This document shows, piece by piece, positions 48,991 through 61,700 of a stretch of 64,000 bases of DNA (the stretch's first letter is position 1; each line of letters starts with the position of its first letter). The translations under genes and the position numbers were made by a program. The DNA comes from Ricinus communis. Taxonomy: Eukaryota > Streptophyta > Magnoliopsida > Malpighiales > Euphorbiaceae. The stretch is taken from NCBI RefSeq assembly GCF_019578655.1, contig NC_063264.1:4526001-4590000 (forward strand). The letters are read 5' to 3'. The notes beneath the pieces are model-generated. The model saw only the letters and a program-made list of their open reading frames with translations. It was not told the DNA's origin and did no database searches.

Positions 48991-49620
48991 ACATGCAACC
49001 GCAGCTTCGTGGTACAGAAACCATGAAAAGCATTAGTAAGTGTCAAGAAGCTGCATCAAAGTAATTTGACTTTTGACTCAGTTTGTTTAGTCCTCACCTA
49101 ATCACAATTAAGACTACTATACTGAACACCAATTACACCCTTTTAAACACAATTATATTTCCACTCAGAATTTATTTTTCCACATCAAGAATTAAATTAG
49201 TCAACTTTTAAAAGCCCACATCAAAAATAGAAGAATTGATTTTTAATTGATTAGAAAGTTATTTATTTATCTTTTCCTTAAGTACAAATGATAAAAGAGG
49301 AACTGTTAATCTAAGCTTGTAAATATTTCTATTAAAATAAAATATGATGCTTAATATAATCCAGTGAGTAAATTGAATTTTTTTTATGCGTCAAGTTTTT
49401 CAATTGGAGTGAACTTTCCATGCTTAGCAAATTGCCAGATAAATTAATCAGAAAATTAAAATCTAAATAAAATGTGAAGAAACCCAGCTGGTGACTGACA
49501 AAGACAATGGCAATAAAAGTAACAGAAAAATGTGAGTAAATGTAAATAGTCAAGTGTTGGGTCTTGGCATTGCTGCTCACTCTGCAAATGCACACTAATT
49601 ACCTACCAACCTTTTTTATT
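48333..49620. other. Intergenic region between the SAUR cluster and PMP22
   Basis: No gene is seen. A trinucleotide (GAT)n run occupies about 48959-48989. The rest is AT-rich and without recognisable structure. Confidence 0.5.
48959..48989. repeat. (GAT)n microsatellite
   Basis: A run of about ten GAT triplets in a non-coding context downstream of the SAUR cluster. Confidence 0.95.
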
Positions 49621-49676
49621 TCCTTGCGTAGACGTACACACTACCGGGTCAATTCAATTCTCTCCTTCTCTCTCTC

Positions 49677-49682
49677 TATAAA
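49677..49682 (+). promoter_or_regulatory. TATA box of the PMP22 gene
   Basis: TATAAATCC follows a CT-rich patch (CTCTCTCTCTCTATAAAT) and lies 72 bases upstream of the ATG. A (GA)n tract lies in the predicted leader. Confidence 0.6.
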
Positions 49683-49748
49683 TCCTCAAACCCAATTTTA
49701 AGGAAAGAGAGAGAGAGAGGGAGGGGGCGTTTTTGAGTTGATCGCATC

Positions 49749-52700
49749 ATGTCTGACACCGCCAAAGAAGCATGGAGAAAATATCTGATTCAACTTCAAG
49801 CCCACCCTCTTAGAACTAAGGTCTTTTTTTTACATTTCTTGATCAACCGCGTTTCTAAGTTTTGTCTTTCATATTGTTTTTTTTTTTTTTTTGAGAAGAG
49901 TGTCTTTCATATTGTTTAGAGCTGAATTTAATCGAAGTTATTTTTTCTCAAATGATTGATATTTTGGTGGGTTTTGTCAGGCAATTACTGCTGGGGTCTT
50001 AGCCGGATGTAGTGATACAATTGCTCAAAAGATTTCTGGGGTCAAAAGGCTTCAGTTGAGAAGATTGCTTCTCATCACGGTACGTTGACTTTCTCTATGA
50101 ATTGTTTCAATCTCAAAATTTATTCTTGGCCTTTTATCACTTGTATTGGATTGAATCTGCTTCTCGTCATATGAAGAGAAAAAAGATTGCAATTTTGAGG
50201 CTTAGTAATGCTTTCTTGGATTTTTATTGGAGGCTAAAAGTTTACTTCACAGTATCCAAACAGACAAGGACCAAAAATGAAGTTGGTAGTTGTCTTTGTG
50301 TTTTGCGAATATGATCATGTGCATGTTAATGAGTTGCATTTTCTGCAGCTTTATGGCTTTGCATACGGGGGACCATTTGGCCACTTCCTTCATAAATTGA
50401 TGGACGGGATATTTAAGGGAAAAAAGGACAGCAAAACTGTTGCTAAGAAGGTAAGCTTCATATGTGGGATATCAGTTTTACTGCACCCGGTGGATGTTTT
50501 CACCACTAACTTGAGCGAAGTTGAGTTTGCGAGATGTGCTTTTCTTCTTACTTTAAGACTTGATATTGACAGTTTTCCTGGTTACTTAAAAGGTATTACT
50601 GGAGCAATTAGTTTCTTCTCCTTGGAACAACATGTTTTTCATGATGTACTATGGCTTGATAGTTGAAGGTATGTGCATCTATGAAGTAATCTCGGCATCC
50701 TATGTTGATGGATTGTGTCCATTTGATTTTTTGATGTTCTTAAATCTAGTTGGGGTATTTCCATGATAAACTACAGATTTTGTGGTTCATTGACTTGCTA
50801 CAATGTGCCTTTTCTCAATTTATGGTCTTCCCATCCTATAGTGGCTTTGTTATTCTTGTTGTAGATGTCATTTCTTTTCCACGATTAAGTTACTGAAAAC
50901 CCTTTCCCAGGCATATCTGTAAATATATCAACATGGTCTCCTCTTCAAAACCTTTATATAGTAGGGCAGCAGCAAAAATATTCCAATCTCTATGCTGCTA
51001 AGGATGATTAGCAATAAAAATAAGTTGTTAGAAAGTCCAGTCCTTCTCACATGTCCCATGAGCAGTAAGATTGGTTTGCTTCTAGCTTAAGTTCAACCTT
51101 CTCTAGTAATTGTTATTCTGATTGCTACCTTGTTTTAACTATGAATTTCCACAAGTGCAGTAATAATATATATAATTGTGTTAGAACTTGATCTAACATG
51201 TAATCACCTCTTTAAATGGGCAGGAAGAGTTTATAATGGGCAGTAGTTTTTGAGTGAGCAATAGATCCCGCGAAGTTGCTTGCACATCTAAAAGACATGT
51301 TTGTGTTAATTCCGTTCAAGTGTATACCCCAGCATGCTTTGATATTTTCTTGTTTGTATTCATTCCTCAAAAGTAAAAAACATGTCAATATCTCTGGGAC
51401 ATTCATTGAACCAAAAAGTAATCTCTATGTTATGCATACTTCTCTGGAAAACCCTGTTCTTGTCTTTGTTACTCCACATCTTTTTGCCAGCTAAAAATCA
51501 TCAAAATCTTGACAGATTTGTTTCATGAAGATTGACTATACCATCAAGTGTTGAGCAAAAAATGATGTTAAAGGCAGAAAATTAACTATGTTCTATCAAT
51601 AGAGCCTCATCTAGAAACTTTTGTTTGTCATTGCAGGAAGACCATGGGGTTTAGTCAAGGGTAAGGTTCGGAAGGACTACCCTTCTATTCAATTGACAGC
51701 ATGGAAGGTACAGATATATTATGTTCTTATTATTCTTGTATTTTGATTTTTTTTCTTAATGTTCCCAGTAAACTGAGACACAAGGCAACATTAAGCTGTA
51801 ATTCAAATTTGCTACACTAAAATATGATGATTATTACTTGCAGTTCTGGCCTATAGTTGGTTGGGTGAATCACCAGTATATGCCATTGCAGCTCCGTGTT
51901 CTATTTCATAGCATTGTTTCTGCATGCTGGTGCGTCTCTATCTTTCACCTTTAGTCTCTTGTTTCACTAAATCATTTCATTTCAGTTCCTTGAACTTACT
52001 CCATCTTAGTCTACTTTGTTATTAAGTTTGGATAGATAAATGCATTGTTAATATTAAACTGTAATTACTAACTTAACACTCTGTCTAGCATTTTTGGCAT
52101 ATAAATTAAGAAATGCAAAGTCAACTGATTTTTAAGCATTTGCAACGGAAAACTCAAAATAATTTGGTTAATTCAATTGAAAGGAAGTCGCAGCTGTCTT
52201 ATGATGCTCCAGGACAATTCATGAAATCTGTTTTTTCAGATTTATTTCTTATATGAAAAGGAATATCTTCTATTCTTCTTTACTTGAAAATAGAAAAGAA
52301 TTAGATTTTATTCAATGTATGTATCTATGCATGTGGTGTATTTTCTTCCAATCTTTTGTTCAAGCATGCAATGATTTTTAATGAAGCTCTTTCTTCAGCT
52401 CCTGATCTTGAAGATACTTCATATAATTACCGTAATAGCTAGGTGAAGCAACTATATGTGGACAGACTCTAAATAAAATTACAAAATCCCAGAAACTGCA
52501 CAATTTGTAGCTAAAGCTAGTAAAAAATCTTAAAGTCTGTGTAATGCTACATTTCGGGTTTGGGCTTCTCCAAATCTAGTTTGCTTGCTACTTGCTAGCT
52601 AACTGAATAGATTCACAAATATTATCAGCATTTTCCAGTTCGTCTTTTCATTATTCATAGACATTTTGAAAGTTAGTTTTTGTATGGAATTGAGCAGACT

Positions 52701-52792
52701 AGATTACTAACACAGTCTTGGTACTGCTTAATGATTTCAGGGGAATCTTTCTGAATCTGAAAGCAAGATCCACCACAATTAAGCAGGCGTAG
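49749..52792 (+). CDS. PMP22/Mpv17-family membrane protein, complete, seven exons
   Basis: Exons: 49749-49820, 49981-50079, 50349-50450, 50593-50668, 51637-51707, 51844-51929 and 52741-52792. The joined product is 185 residues (Arabidopsis PMP22: 190). Family landmarks appear in order: QLQAHPLRTKAITAGVLAG, QLRRLLLITLYGFAYGGPFG, FKGKKDSKTVAKK, VLLEQLVSSPWNN, GRPWGLVKGKVRKDYPSIQL, TAWKFWPIVGWVNHQYMPLQ and a final LRVLFHSIVSACWGIFLNLK. Four hydrophobic segments make it an integral membrane protein. Relatives sit in peroxisomal (PMP22) or mitochondrial inner (Mpv17) membranes and are proposed to form pores. The donor of exon 1 (AAG|GTCTTT) is weak. From gene neighbourhood, the closest counterpart is probably At4g14305, which adjoins At4g14310, rather than At4g04470. 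Confidence 0.92.
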
Positions 52793-53381
52793 AATGGAGT
52801 GACCTTTGTCCCCTAACTATCTCTCTGAACTGTTAGCATAGTGCTACGAATTTTGCTAGCATAGTAAGAAACGATGGGTTGTATTATACGTATAATTTGG
52901 TTACTGCTGCTGGTTTCATGAGACTTGATTCTCGATTCAAGCCAATTTCCATTCGCTTTAAGATCCTTAGAGTGATATATCCGTAGAGTATAATTAAAAG
53001 GATTATTCTGTGTTGGTGTTCATCTCTCGGGGCTTGTCTAGTTTCAATTTAATTTTGATGGGTTATTCATATCAGTGAGTGCTAATTCAGCGTAACCTAT
53101 TTTCCGGGCTTACCTTCCCTCTACATTCTCACTCTGCATGCCAAACACTGTATCTAATAACAACTGCTTGGAAGCTGCAACTCCGCTTATCCTGTGCAAA
53201 TTTATATTTTTTTGTTTCATCAGTTACTGTATCTAAAAAAACAACCTCCAAGTATCATTAAAAGTGAAGTATAGATCTATTTCTTAAGGCCAGAAACTCA
53301 TTCCTGTAGATAGTTCATTAATATGAGAATTTTTTGTCCTAATGATCACTGAATATTACTGGTAAAACAATATAAGCTCAC

Positions 53382-53425
53382 TTGACTCCTTAACCTTGAT
53401 AGGAAGATGGCTTATTCAATAATTC
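53382..53425. repeat. 44-bp dispersed repeat, copy B
   Basis: It matches 28921-28964 at 42 of 44 positions, ending AAGATGGCTTATTCAATAAT plus TC. The sequence after it (to about 53500) is GC-richer than its surroundings and differs from the sequence before copy A. Confidence 0.8.
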
Positions 53426-56400
53426 GTGCATAAGGGATCTCAACCCCTCAATCCAAATCGGGAAAGGAATCACCAGCGTTGATCGAATGCCGATTATAGA
53501 TATTGAGATGATTATATAATATTCAGAAAAATCGTTTTATTTTTTATTTTTTAAAAAGGAAAGAGTTCAGGAAAGCTTGAATTAGATGTGTTTGAAGTAA
53601 ACTATTAATTACTTTGTTTAATAACACTAAAGTCTGAGATGAATACAAGATAAGGTTGTCCTCATCATGTCCTAATGTCAAGGTCCTACTTCTCCCTCAA
53701 TAAAGTTAATAAATTAAAATTTAGAAAAAAAACACACGCACACAGTGGATACGCTATTATATCATAACATTTGCAACCGTTATCATTAGCCAATTACAGG
53801 ATTGAAAAAGAGAAAATCAAAATTATTAGCCAATTAATTGTCAGCTGTGTTAATATTCTACAAAAGATTGGCCGAATGGATAAGCAGATAGCATGTGTTT
53901 CCCATGTTAATCACGAAAGTTTAATTCGATTTGGTTAAGGCCTTTTTTTTTTTTTTAATTTATCGTGAATCACTTCTTCTTTTACAGTGTTTATGCATTA
54001 TTCACATTTGTTGAATCAAACAAATTTAAAACAGGCCATGGCAAGAATGCAAATACTAAAATAAAGGGAGAAATCTTTCAATGATTTCTTTTTTTCAATT
54101 TCTTGATTTTTTTTTACTTTTTTTTTCTTTTATAAAATTAAAACCATAATATATACTTTTTTTAATCAAGTAAAAATTATAAATATATTTTTAATTTTTA
54201 TTTTATTATCGATCGTAAGGAGCTAATGTCATATGAAATTTCATGGGATACGGTTTTTTTTTTTTTTTAAATTCTATTTTTGTGACTTTTTCTTTTCATC
54301 TTTTATGGTTTCAAGATTTTTTGTGTTTAAGATTTTTATTTTTTTAATACTTTATTAAGAAAAAGATACTACAAATATATATAAAAGATACTGAAAAAAT
54401 ATCATTTAACTTGCATCGTTGTAAAACCAACCAAATAGGATAGATTTATTGTTTTTATTTTTCTATTGTTAATTTGCTATTCATGTATTGAAGAATATTA
54501 TATATTTTTTATAGCAGTTAGTATGTTTTAATGACATGAAAATGTGTGTTTTAAAAAATATATTAAAATAAAATTAAAAATACATGAAAATGTAATTAAA
54601 ATAAAACTGTATTGTTATGACAATGAAAAGATGAAAGATAAAGATAATACCATTATAATTTTATTAAGAAAAATTATATTAAAAAATAGTAAAATAAATA
54701 TTAATAATATACTAATAGGATAATAGAATTTTTTATAAAAAAAAAAACATACATAAAAAATTTCAGATCTTAAATCGTAAAATAGAAAAAAATCAAACTA
54801 TAATAAATAAAATTTTACAATCCATTATATATATATATATATATATATAAACTTCAGTGGATATTAAGTTTCGAACCTCAAAAAATAAAAATGTCAAAGA
54901 AAATAGCTAATTGAGTACGTCATAGCCTCCTTGTAATTTTAGGCATATATTAGTTTTCCAATGTAAAGATCAAAAAGGGCAATCAACCCTTTATAGCTCT
55001 AACGCGAGGCTGAACATCCTCGGAGAATTTTCGTTGATTGATGAATGCACGAAAGGGTCTTCATCTTACTCTCCAAGCTTCATTGCAACCCAGATATATA
55101 ATTAAAGTAGGTATCAGAAATTTGAACGTTGAAAAAAAAAAAAAGAAACTCCATAGTTAAACAAACAAAATTTGAACGTTCAGACCCCCATTATTATATC
55201 AACAAATGATGCCTTATTTTAATAAGAACACTGACAAGTGGGTGTGGGTGGGTCTCTTTCTGTCCATAATTATTTCATTAAAAGAAATTTCAAAGGGAAA
55301 GAAATAGCTTTTATGAATTAAGCTTTTAAATTGTTATTAATTAACGTCATCGACTCCAATTAGGCAAAAGTACAAATAGATTCCTGTGGCTAACCAAAAA
55401 GGACGCAGAAGGAAGTTCTTTGGTTCATTAATAACGGTTAACAGAACAGGTCATTAAAAGATAATTCATAACTAGCAAAAAAGGAAATTGCTAATATATC
55501 ACATGGGTTCTTGTCTAGCATACTAGGTGTATTTTTATTTATATACTAAATTGACAGATAATAGATATATATTTATAAATTTTAAATAATTAATTATCTG
55601 TCAATTATTAAATATGAAACTATAAATAATCGTAATATACACTTTACACACGTAAATATTATATGTGGGCAACTAGTATTAGTAACAATTTTTTACACAA
55701 GGAAAGCCCATGGAAGCTTCTAAATTGTGTCTGGTATCAAGATTAATGAGAAGGAAAAATCCCAAAGAGAAAAAGAGAGGAGAGCCTTAAGGAAATTTCT
55801 ATCCCTTTGTCAGAAAATTAGAGTTTTAGCAAATGAGTTATTGGTAATTAGGACAGATAGTTGCCTTTACGGGAAAGATTTTCCATATGGATCCATAATT
55901 CAGTTAATGAGAAGCTATCCTTTTTGTTAACAAATTTTATCATTTTGATGCTACACCCTTTTCTTTAGGAGTATTTAAACTTTAAAAATAGTAAAAATTG
56001 GGCAGACTCTGAGTTATTGGATCTCTTCCTTCTAAATGTCTTACTTACCACATCGAATGCGATGATTACAGGTGTATTTGTTCGACAAGACTATCCTTCG
56101 TTGTTGAGGTTTGGGATTTAAAGATTTAAAAACGAAAATAAGTCTTCCATTAACAAAAGTAATGGGCAAAATTTTAAAGTAAAGAATTGTGCTACTCTTT
56201 TCCCAAGTATTCTTTTTTATTCTCCACAGCTGATTAATGAACCCAAGTGAAGTTCTATCACACATATGGAGATGATAATTAACGTATAGATAAGGAACAA
56301 CTATAGAGCTGATAAATGAGCCTCCAACTCCAATTAAGAAATTGCAAACCGGAATTGTCAATTTTGTTTACTGGGAGTATGCCTTGGAAAGAACATATAT

Positions 56401-56589
56401 GAAATAACATCCCACCTATTCACCTTAAACCACGACTGTGCCGTGTAATATCTTTACGAGATCTTATAGTAAGTGCCAACTTCGATCAACTTAAAAAGAT
56501 AGCAACGCCCAAGGTTTTCATCAAATAATACAAATCAAAATGCACGATAACAGTACATGCACCCACTAACTCACACCATGCACTCCTCC

Positions 56590-56619
56590 TCCACCACCAC
56601 CACCACCACCACCACCACC
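56590..56619. repeat. (CCA)n microsatellite
   Basis: About ten CCA triplets preceded by CTCCTCCT, downstream of the EDA6-like gene. No coding frame is supported across it. Confidence 0.9.
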
Positions 56620-57075
56620 TGCGCCTTGTATAAATTTAATCTGACCCACACAAAATGTCACCCATATTATCCCTCTCAACGTCCACAAGATGGCTCACGT
56701 ATTCATGCAGAAGACATATAAATGCAATCATTCCCACACGCGCACACATTTGAATATAAGATGATGATGATGATGATGATAATATCAAGAAACAACAACA
56801 TCAAAGTTAATCATATTAACATGATATGAATTCTAAATCAAGAAGCTAACAACATCAACAACAAACAAAAATAAAATTAAACATAAAAATACTACAACTG
56901 GTCAAAGGAGATCTGACCCAAGTTCAATCTTCCTTGTAACAGTGGCTTTCTTGTTCATTGTTTTTTTTGGTAGTGATACAGACTCATCACCTCGAAAGCG
57001 GGAGTTGCCAATCGAGTGCATCACTACCCATGTATTCTCTCCTACCACGTACACAGCACCAGCAACAACTCCAAC

Positions 57076-57504
57076 TCACATCTGGATCCACCTAGCTAGT
57101 TGAGTAGGATTAACGATCCCTGGTAAGTGGGCCCCTTCAGTCTTCAATATGCCTGCCACCTCAGCATAACTCTTATGCTCTTTCTTCCACCGTGTCTCCA
57201 TTTCAATCGCTTTACTCCCCCTCTTCGACTCGACTAAGCCGCCGGCTAACGCCACCGCCTCTGCTCTGCCCGGGTCGAATTTTTGTCCGAATAAAGTCCC
57301 CTTGGTCAAATACTCATATGCCATGTACCCAGCTAGTAATTTATTAGAAGAAACGGCCTCCTCTGCTTTTATAACGGCTGCTGGCCTAGCTCCATGCTTA
57401 GCCGAATAAGCTACTGATGTCGGCTTCAATGGATAAAATGCCTCTCCCTCTTTCCGCTTCCTCGAAGCTCCAGGTGTCAAAATCCTATGAGAGTGATAGC
57501 TCAT
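57076..57504 (-). CDS. EDA6-like conserved plant protein
   Basis: A single open exon gives 142 residues. The chosen start MSYHSHRILTPGASRKRKEG at 57504 is preferred to an upstream in-frame ATG at 57531, because the family-like part begins here. Visible blocks are a basic N-terminus with SRKRKE, a central SSNKLLAGYMAYEYLTKGTL (about 72-91) with FGQKFDPGRAEAV, and a C-terminal end with SYAEVAGILKTEGAHLPGIV then NPTQLARWIQM. This pattern belongs to a small plant-specific family of unknown biochemical role. Position next to FAO3 and PHO1 orthologues matches Arabidopsis At3g23440 (EMBRYO SAC DEVELOPMENT ARREST 6), and I recall that name rather than its full sequence. No signal peptide or membrane segment is seen, so the product is probably soluble. 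Confidence 0.7.
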   Translation of the reverse strand: MSYHSHRILTPGASRKRKEGEAFYPLKPTSVAYSAKHGARPAAVIKAEEAVSSNKLLAGYMAYEYLTKGTLFGQKFDPGRAEAVALAGGLVESKRGSKAIEMETRWKKEHKSYAEVAGILKTEGAHLPGIVNPTQLARWIQM

Positions 57505-58070
57505 CTTTGGAATTATAACATGCCACGTCACTATCCGTAATAAGAATAATTTTTTTAAGAAAAAAGAAAGAAAAGGAAACCCTAAGGGCTAAAATAGTAA
57601 AACCGTTAAACCAGAGTTAATTATTGGACAAAAGCGTAAATTCAATGATTTTTCTGTTTCTTTTGGAGGGGGGTAAAAGTGTCAAGTCTTCTTTATCCAA
57701 AAATGAGCGAAAACGTCCAAAATGGACAAGAGGAAAAAGAGAAATAAAATGGTAAAACCGCCAAGTGGAAGGTTAAAAAAGTAAAAATGGTTCCACAAAC
57801 ATTTTAACAAGTATAAAAAATGAAAATCAGAACAGAGAGAATAGAGTTGGTGGGAGTTGAGATTCGAATTAAAGATAATAATAAGATCGTCGGACGGTGA
57901 CCGGCCGGAATCCGGGCTGTTGCACGCCGCTAATTTCGCCGGCGGTGAGAGGAAGAGATCGATAGTGAAAATAGAGAGGGGAGAAGGAGGAAAAAGAGAA
58001 AAGGAGAGAATGAGGAAAGATATGCGGAAGAGAAATGAGAGCAACTGGTGGTGTTCAAATTTATATAGCT
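57505..58070 (-). promoter_or_regulatory. Probable core promoter and long 5' leader of the EDA6-like gene
   Basis: Minus-strand CTATATAAAT (58068-58059) is a good TATA box. Downstream on that strand comes a pyrimidine-rich patch (complement of GAGAGGGGAGAAGGAGG, about 57974-57990), then a GC-rich stretch (about 57885-57950). The ATG is about 555 bases from the TATA box, which implies a leader of more than 500 bases, possibly with an intron. Open frames on both strands here (57857-58081 plus, 57682-58044 minus) look like leader composition rather than genes. Confidence 0.5.
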
Positions 58071-58081
58071 ATGAATGCTAA

Positions 58082-58651
58082 AATACCCTCTTATTTTAAC
58101 AAAATACCTAAATTGCCATTGCATGACTTCATTTCATGCCTTTGAAAATTTTGCAGAAACAGTGGCACACCCTTTCACAGTCAATTCAGTTTTTGTTGGG
58201 ATTGTTTAAAATGGGTTTGTAATCAACACAACCACTCAATTTCTTCCTTCATCTGAGAACCCCAAAATTAAAAATAAACCAAGGAGTTCGGAATTTTATC
58301 ATGTATTAAATAATATGATGAATCAATATATATAGGATTTTAATCATTAAATTTTAATTTAGTGATTGAATTTTATTATTTAATAAAACATCACTCGCTA
58401 TATAAAATTTAAATTTTATTTTTAAAAAAAATAATTTATTTAATTTTTAAAAATAAAAAATAACATGAAATAATAGGTCATATTTGTAAATAGAAGAATT
58501 CAATACATAATTGCTTTCTTTTTTCAATGAAAAAAAAAATTTCCCATTTTATATCTCCCTTTTTCTTGTTAAATTTTTATATGTTCCTCATAAAAAGATT
58601 ATGTATTACCGTGTTAGTGTCTAAATTCATTGTCAATCACAGGTTGAAAGC

Positions 58652-58704
<53 letters not shown>

Positions 58705-61700
58705 TAATTTTAGAAAGAAATTTTATATTATTTATATATACACTATAACTAATAAGATAAATAAATAAATAAATATATATATATATATGTGTGTTTTATA
58801 TTTTAATATTGAATAATTGATACATATTTTTATTATTTAAATATTTACCGGATTTATATATAAGTGAGAATATATATCAAACTTAAATAATTTTTTTTTA
58901 TATTTACATGTGATCAAAATATAATGGGATTAGCAAGTTTCGACAAATCTCATAGGAAAATTGTGTTATGAGATTATATTAAATAATAAACACTTTTTAT
59001 TTTGATAAAAAATAAAAAATTGGAATATTATGATTTCTTATCATAAAAATAGGATAATCTAAATATATTTTCTTAATTGAATCTTAATTTCTTATTTAAA
59101 AGATAGCAAAATATAGATATTATAATTTTGATATTACTGTATATAAATCAAATTACTACATTAATTAATAAATTTTTTAAACAATCCATCTTACAAAATA
59201 TTTGTTAACAATTTAACACGAATTTCTATTTAGTTATTTTTCAATATATATGTATAATATAAATGCTAAAAATATGAAGTTTTTTTATTATATTTATACT
59301 TATTTTTTATGCATAATTTAACTCTTCCAATATATGTACTTTTTATATGGTGTTTATATATGCTCTCTTTTGATTCATAAACGTCATATTGATGTATTTT
59401 TAATATTTATTATATAGTTGATTCACTAATTTATAAGAATTTCAAAATTAATCAAAGATTATAATCCTAAAAATAATATTTTAATTATATTGTTAATATT
59501 AAATTAACTAAATAATTCTCTTAATTATATAATAATTTATAATTTAAAAAAACATTTTAATCATATTTTTAGTACTAATTATACATATGTAATTAACAAA
59601 TTAAGACATAATACATACTTTGTATATTTATGTATAATTAATATATTATTCATAAATTAACTTTTTTAATTAAATGATGATTGTAATTCTAAAAATTAAT
59701 AGTTATATATATATAATAACTAATAAGTTTGTATAATTATAAAATAATTTTTAATTCTAAGAAGTATATCAGTTAGATTTGTAGTATTAATTTTCATATA
59801 AATAATAAATTAATTAAAATTATTTCAATTTTATATTTATCATATTGATAAAATCCTAAAATATTAGAAATCTTATTAGGAGAAACATTTAAACATATCT
59901 TAAACTATTATTGTTATCTAAAATTTGATGAATAATTATAAAATATCAAAAAGAATTATCAATCTTTATATAAATTTATTTTATATTAGTATCTATAATT
60001 AAGACAGTAATAACAAAGTGTAATATACAGGTAAATGACTAATAATAAAATATAATAATAATATATAATTTCACAAATTTTAAACTTTTTTATAAATTTA
60101 ATATTTTTAACGAGCAAATATCATAAGCTTTTTAAAATCTTTTATTTGATTTACAATTGGAATTTTGATCAGATGAATTTGATATAACAATTGAGGCTAT
60201 ACAAATATTCCAATATATCAAAATAAAAATTGTATAAAGTACATTGAAATTTGTATAAAATTCAGTCTCTAATAATAAATTCTAAATTCAACTTTTAAAT
60301 CTTAAAATGAGTTTCAAATTTTAAAATAAATAAATTATTTACATCCTAAAATTTTAATTTATTTGTAATTAAAATTTTCCACATCTCTCTCTAATTGAAG
60401 AATTGAATAAAAAATAAATGATAATTCATCTCTCGTTCTCGTTTTACTTTAATTATAATAACTATTTATTTTATCTTCCAAAGTAAAAACCATTTATTTA
60501 CTTTAAGTAAAGACATTAATTTCAAAAATCATATATAATAAGATATGGAAAAGATAGTAATTGTTGTAAGCATTGTTATAATATTTCCAAAGATACAGAT
60601 AAAAGCATGGATTCTCCAAAAAAAAAAAAAAGAAACAAAATCACATATGGAAATTGAAGGGAGGAGTTAATGGTCATTTTAGAAGAAGGGGCGTGCTTAT
60701 TGTCTTTGGCAAAGAGAGAGAAAGAGAATTGTGGGACGGTAGCGACACACGAATGGCGAGGCGCGTCTCTTTTCGTGCTTTATCTCTTTTTTTTTTGTTT
60801 CCCTGTTATTTTCATACTCTTAACACGTGGCAACATATCCATCCTCCATCTTAGCATCTCTTGTGCAGTCAGCATCGTTTGACACCCTATATTTTGGATT
60901 AGGATCCTCCGCATTAAGTAAATATGAAGGTCATGCTTTAATAATTCTATCCATTTAATATGAAATTAACAATTGTGATATAATTTTTAAATCTTATAAT
61001 TGTATAATAATAAGAAAATAAATGAAAAAGTAGAAAAAAATAAATTGTTGAAATATGATATATTATATCTATCTAAATTTGAAAAATCTTCATCTGCTAA
61101 TGACTCTCGTAACGATCATTCTTAATAGTTGTCAATATAAAATTATAATATATATATATATATATAAATTTAAAATTATTAATATCGTCATGTTTAGTTA
61201 TTTTGTTCATGACCATTAGCTCATATAAATTCTAATATTTATGGTAAACTATAAATATTAAGATTTATATTTAAATAAAATAGTCTATCATAAATTATAG
61301 TCATATAAAAAAAATTTCCAGTCGATTTTTTCCTTCTGAATTAACTAACATTGAGAAAAAACAAAATAAAAATCTGAAACATATTAAATTTATATATGTA
61401 ATTCAAATAATATTAAAGTGATATTCATATTTTATTGAATAATGTTAACTAAAGTCTAATTAGACAGTGAAACGATTAATATGTCTGTTTATGATAATAA
61501 ATGAAATATTTTATTATTTTATTTTTGTCAAGAGGGAAATTAAAGATATGAGATTAGATCATAATGGTAATTAAAAAGAAAAATGTTTAGTATGAAAAGG
61601 GAGAAATATCGAATCAGGAGACAATCAAGTAATGGAATGTTGTGAGGAAAAGTGTATGCATGTGTTGAGAAAGAGATTGAAAATACTAATATATATATAT

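Larger units (their letters stand above)
52793..57075. other. Intergenic region between PMP22 and the EDA6-like gene
   Basis: About 4.3 kb. It holds the PMP22 3' region, a 44-bp dispersed repeat (53382-53425), a tRNA-like relic (about 53867-53940), and an (AT)n run (about 54826-54849). A palindromic repeat lies near 55546-55610 and a (CCA)n run at about 56590-56619. Open frames at 55727-55930 and 56041-56361 show no family resemblance; with GC somewhat higher there, they may be a decayed element. Confidence 0.5.

Noticed and set aside
50277..50666. 129-residue open frame across PMP22 introns 2-3 and exons 3-4
   Set aside because: It reads through the donor at 50450/50451 and the acceptor at 50592. 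Its first and last parts are intronic or in the wrong frame.
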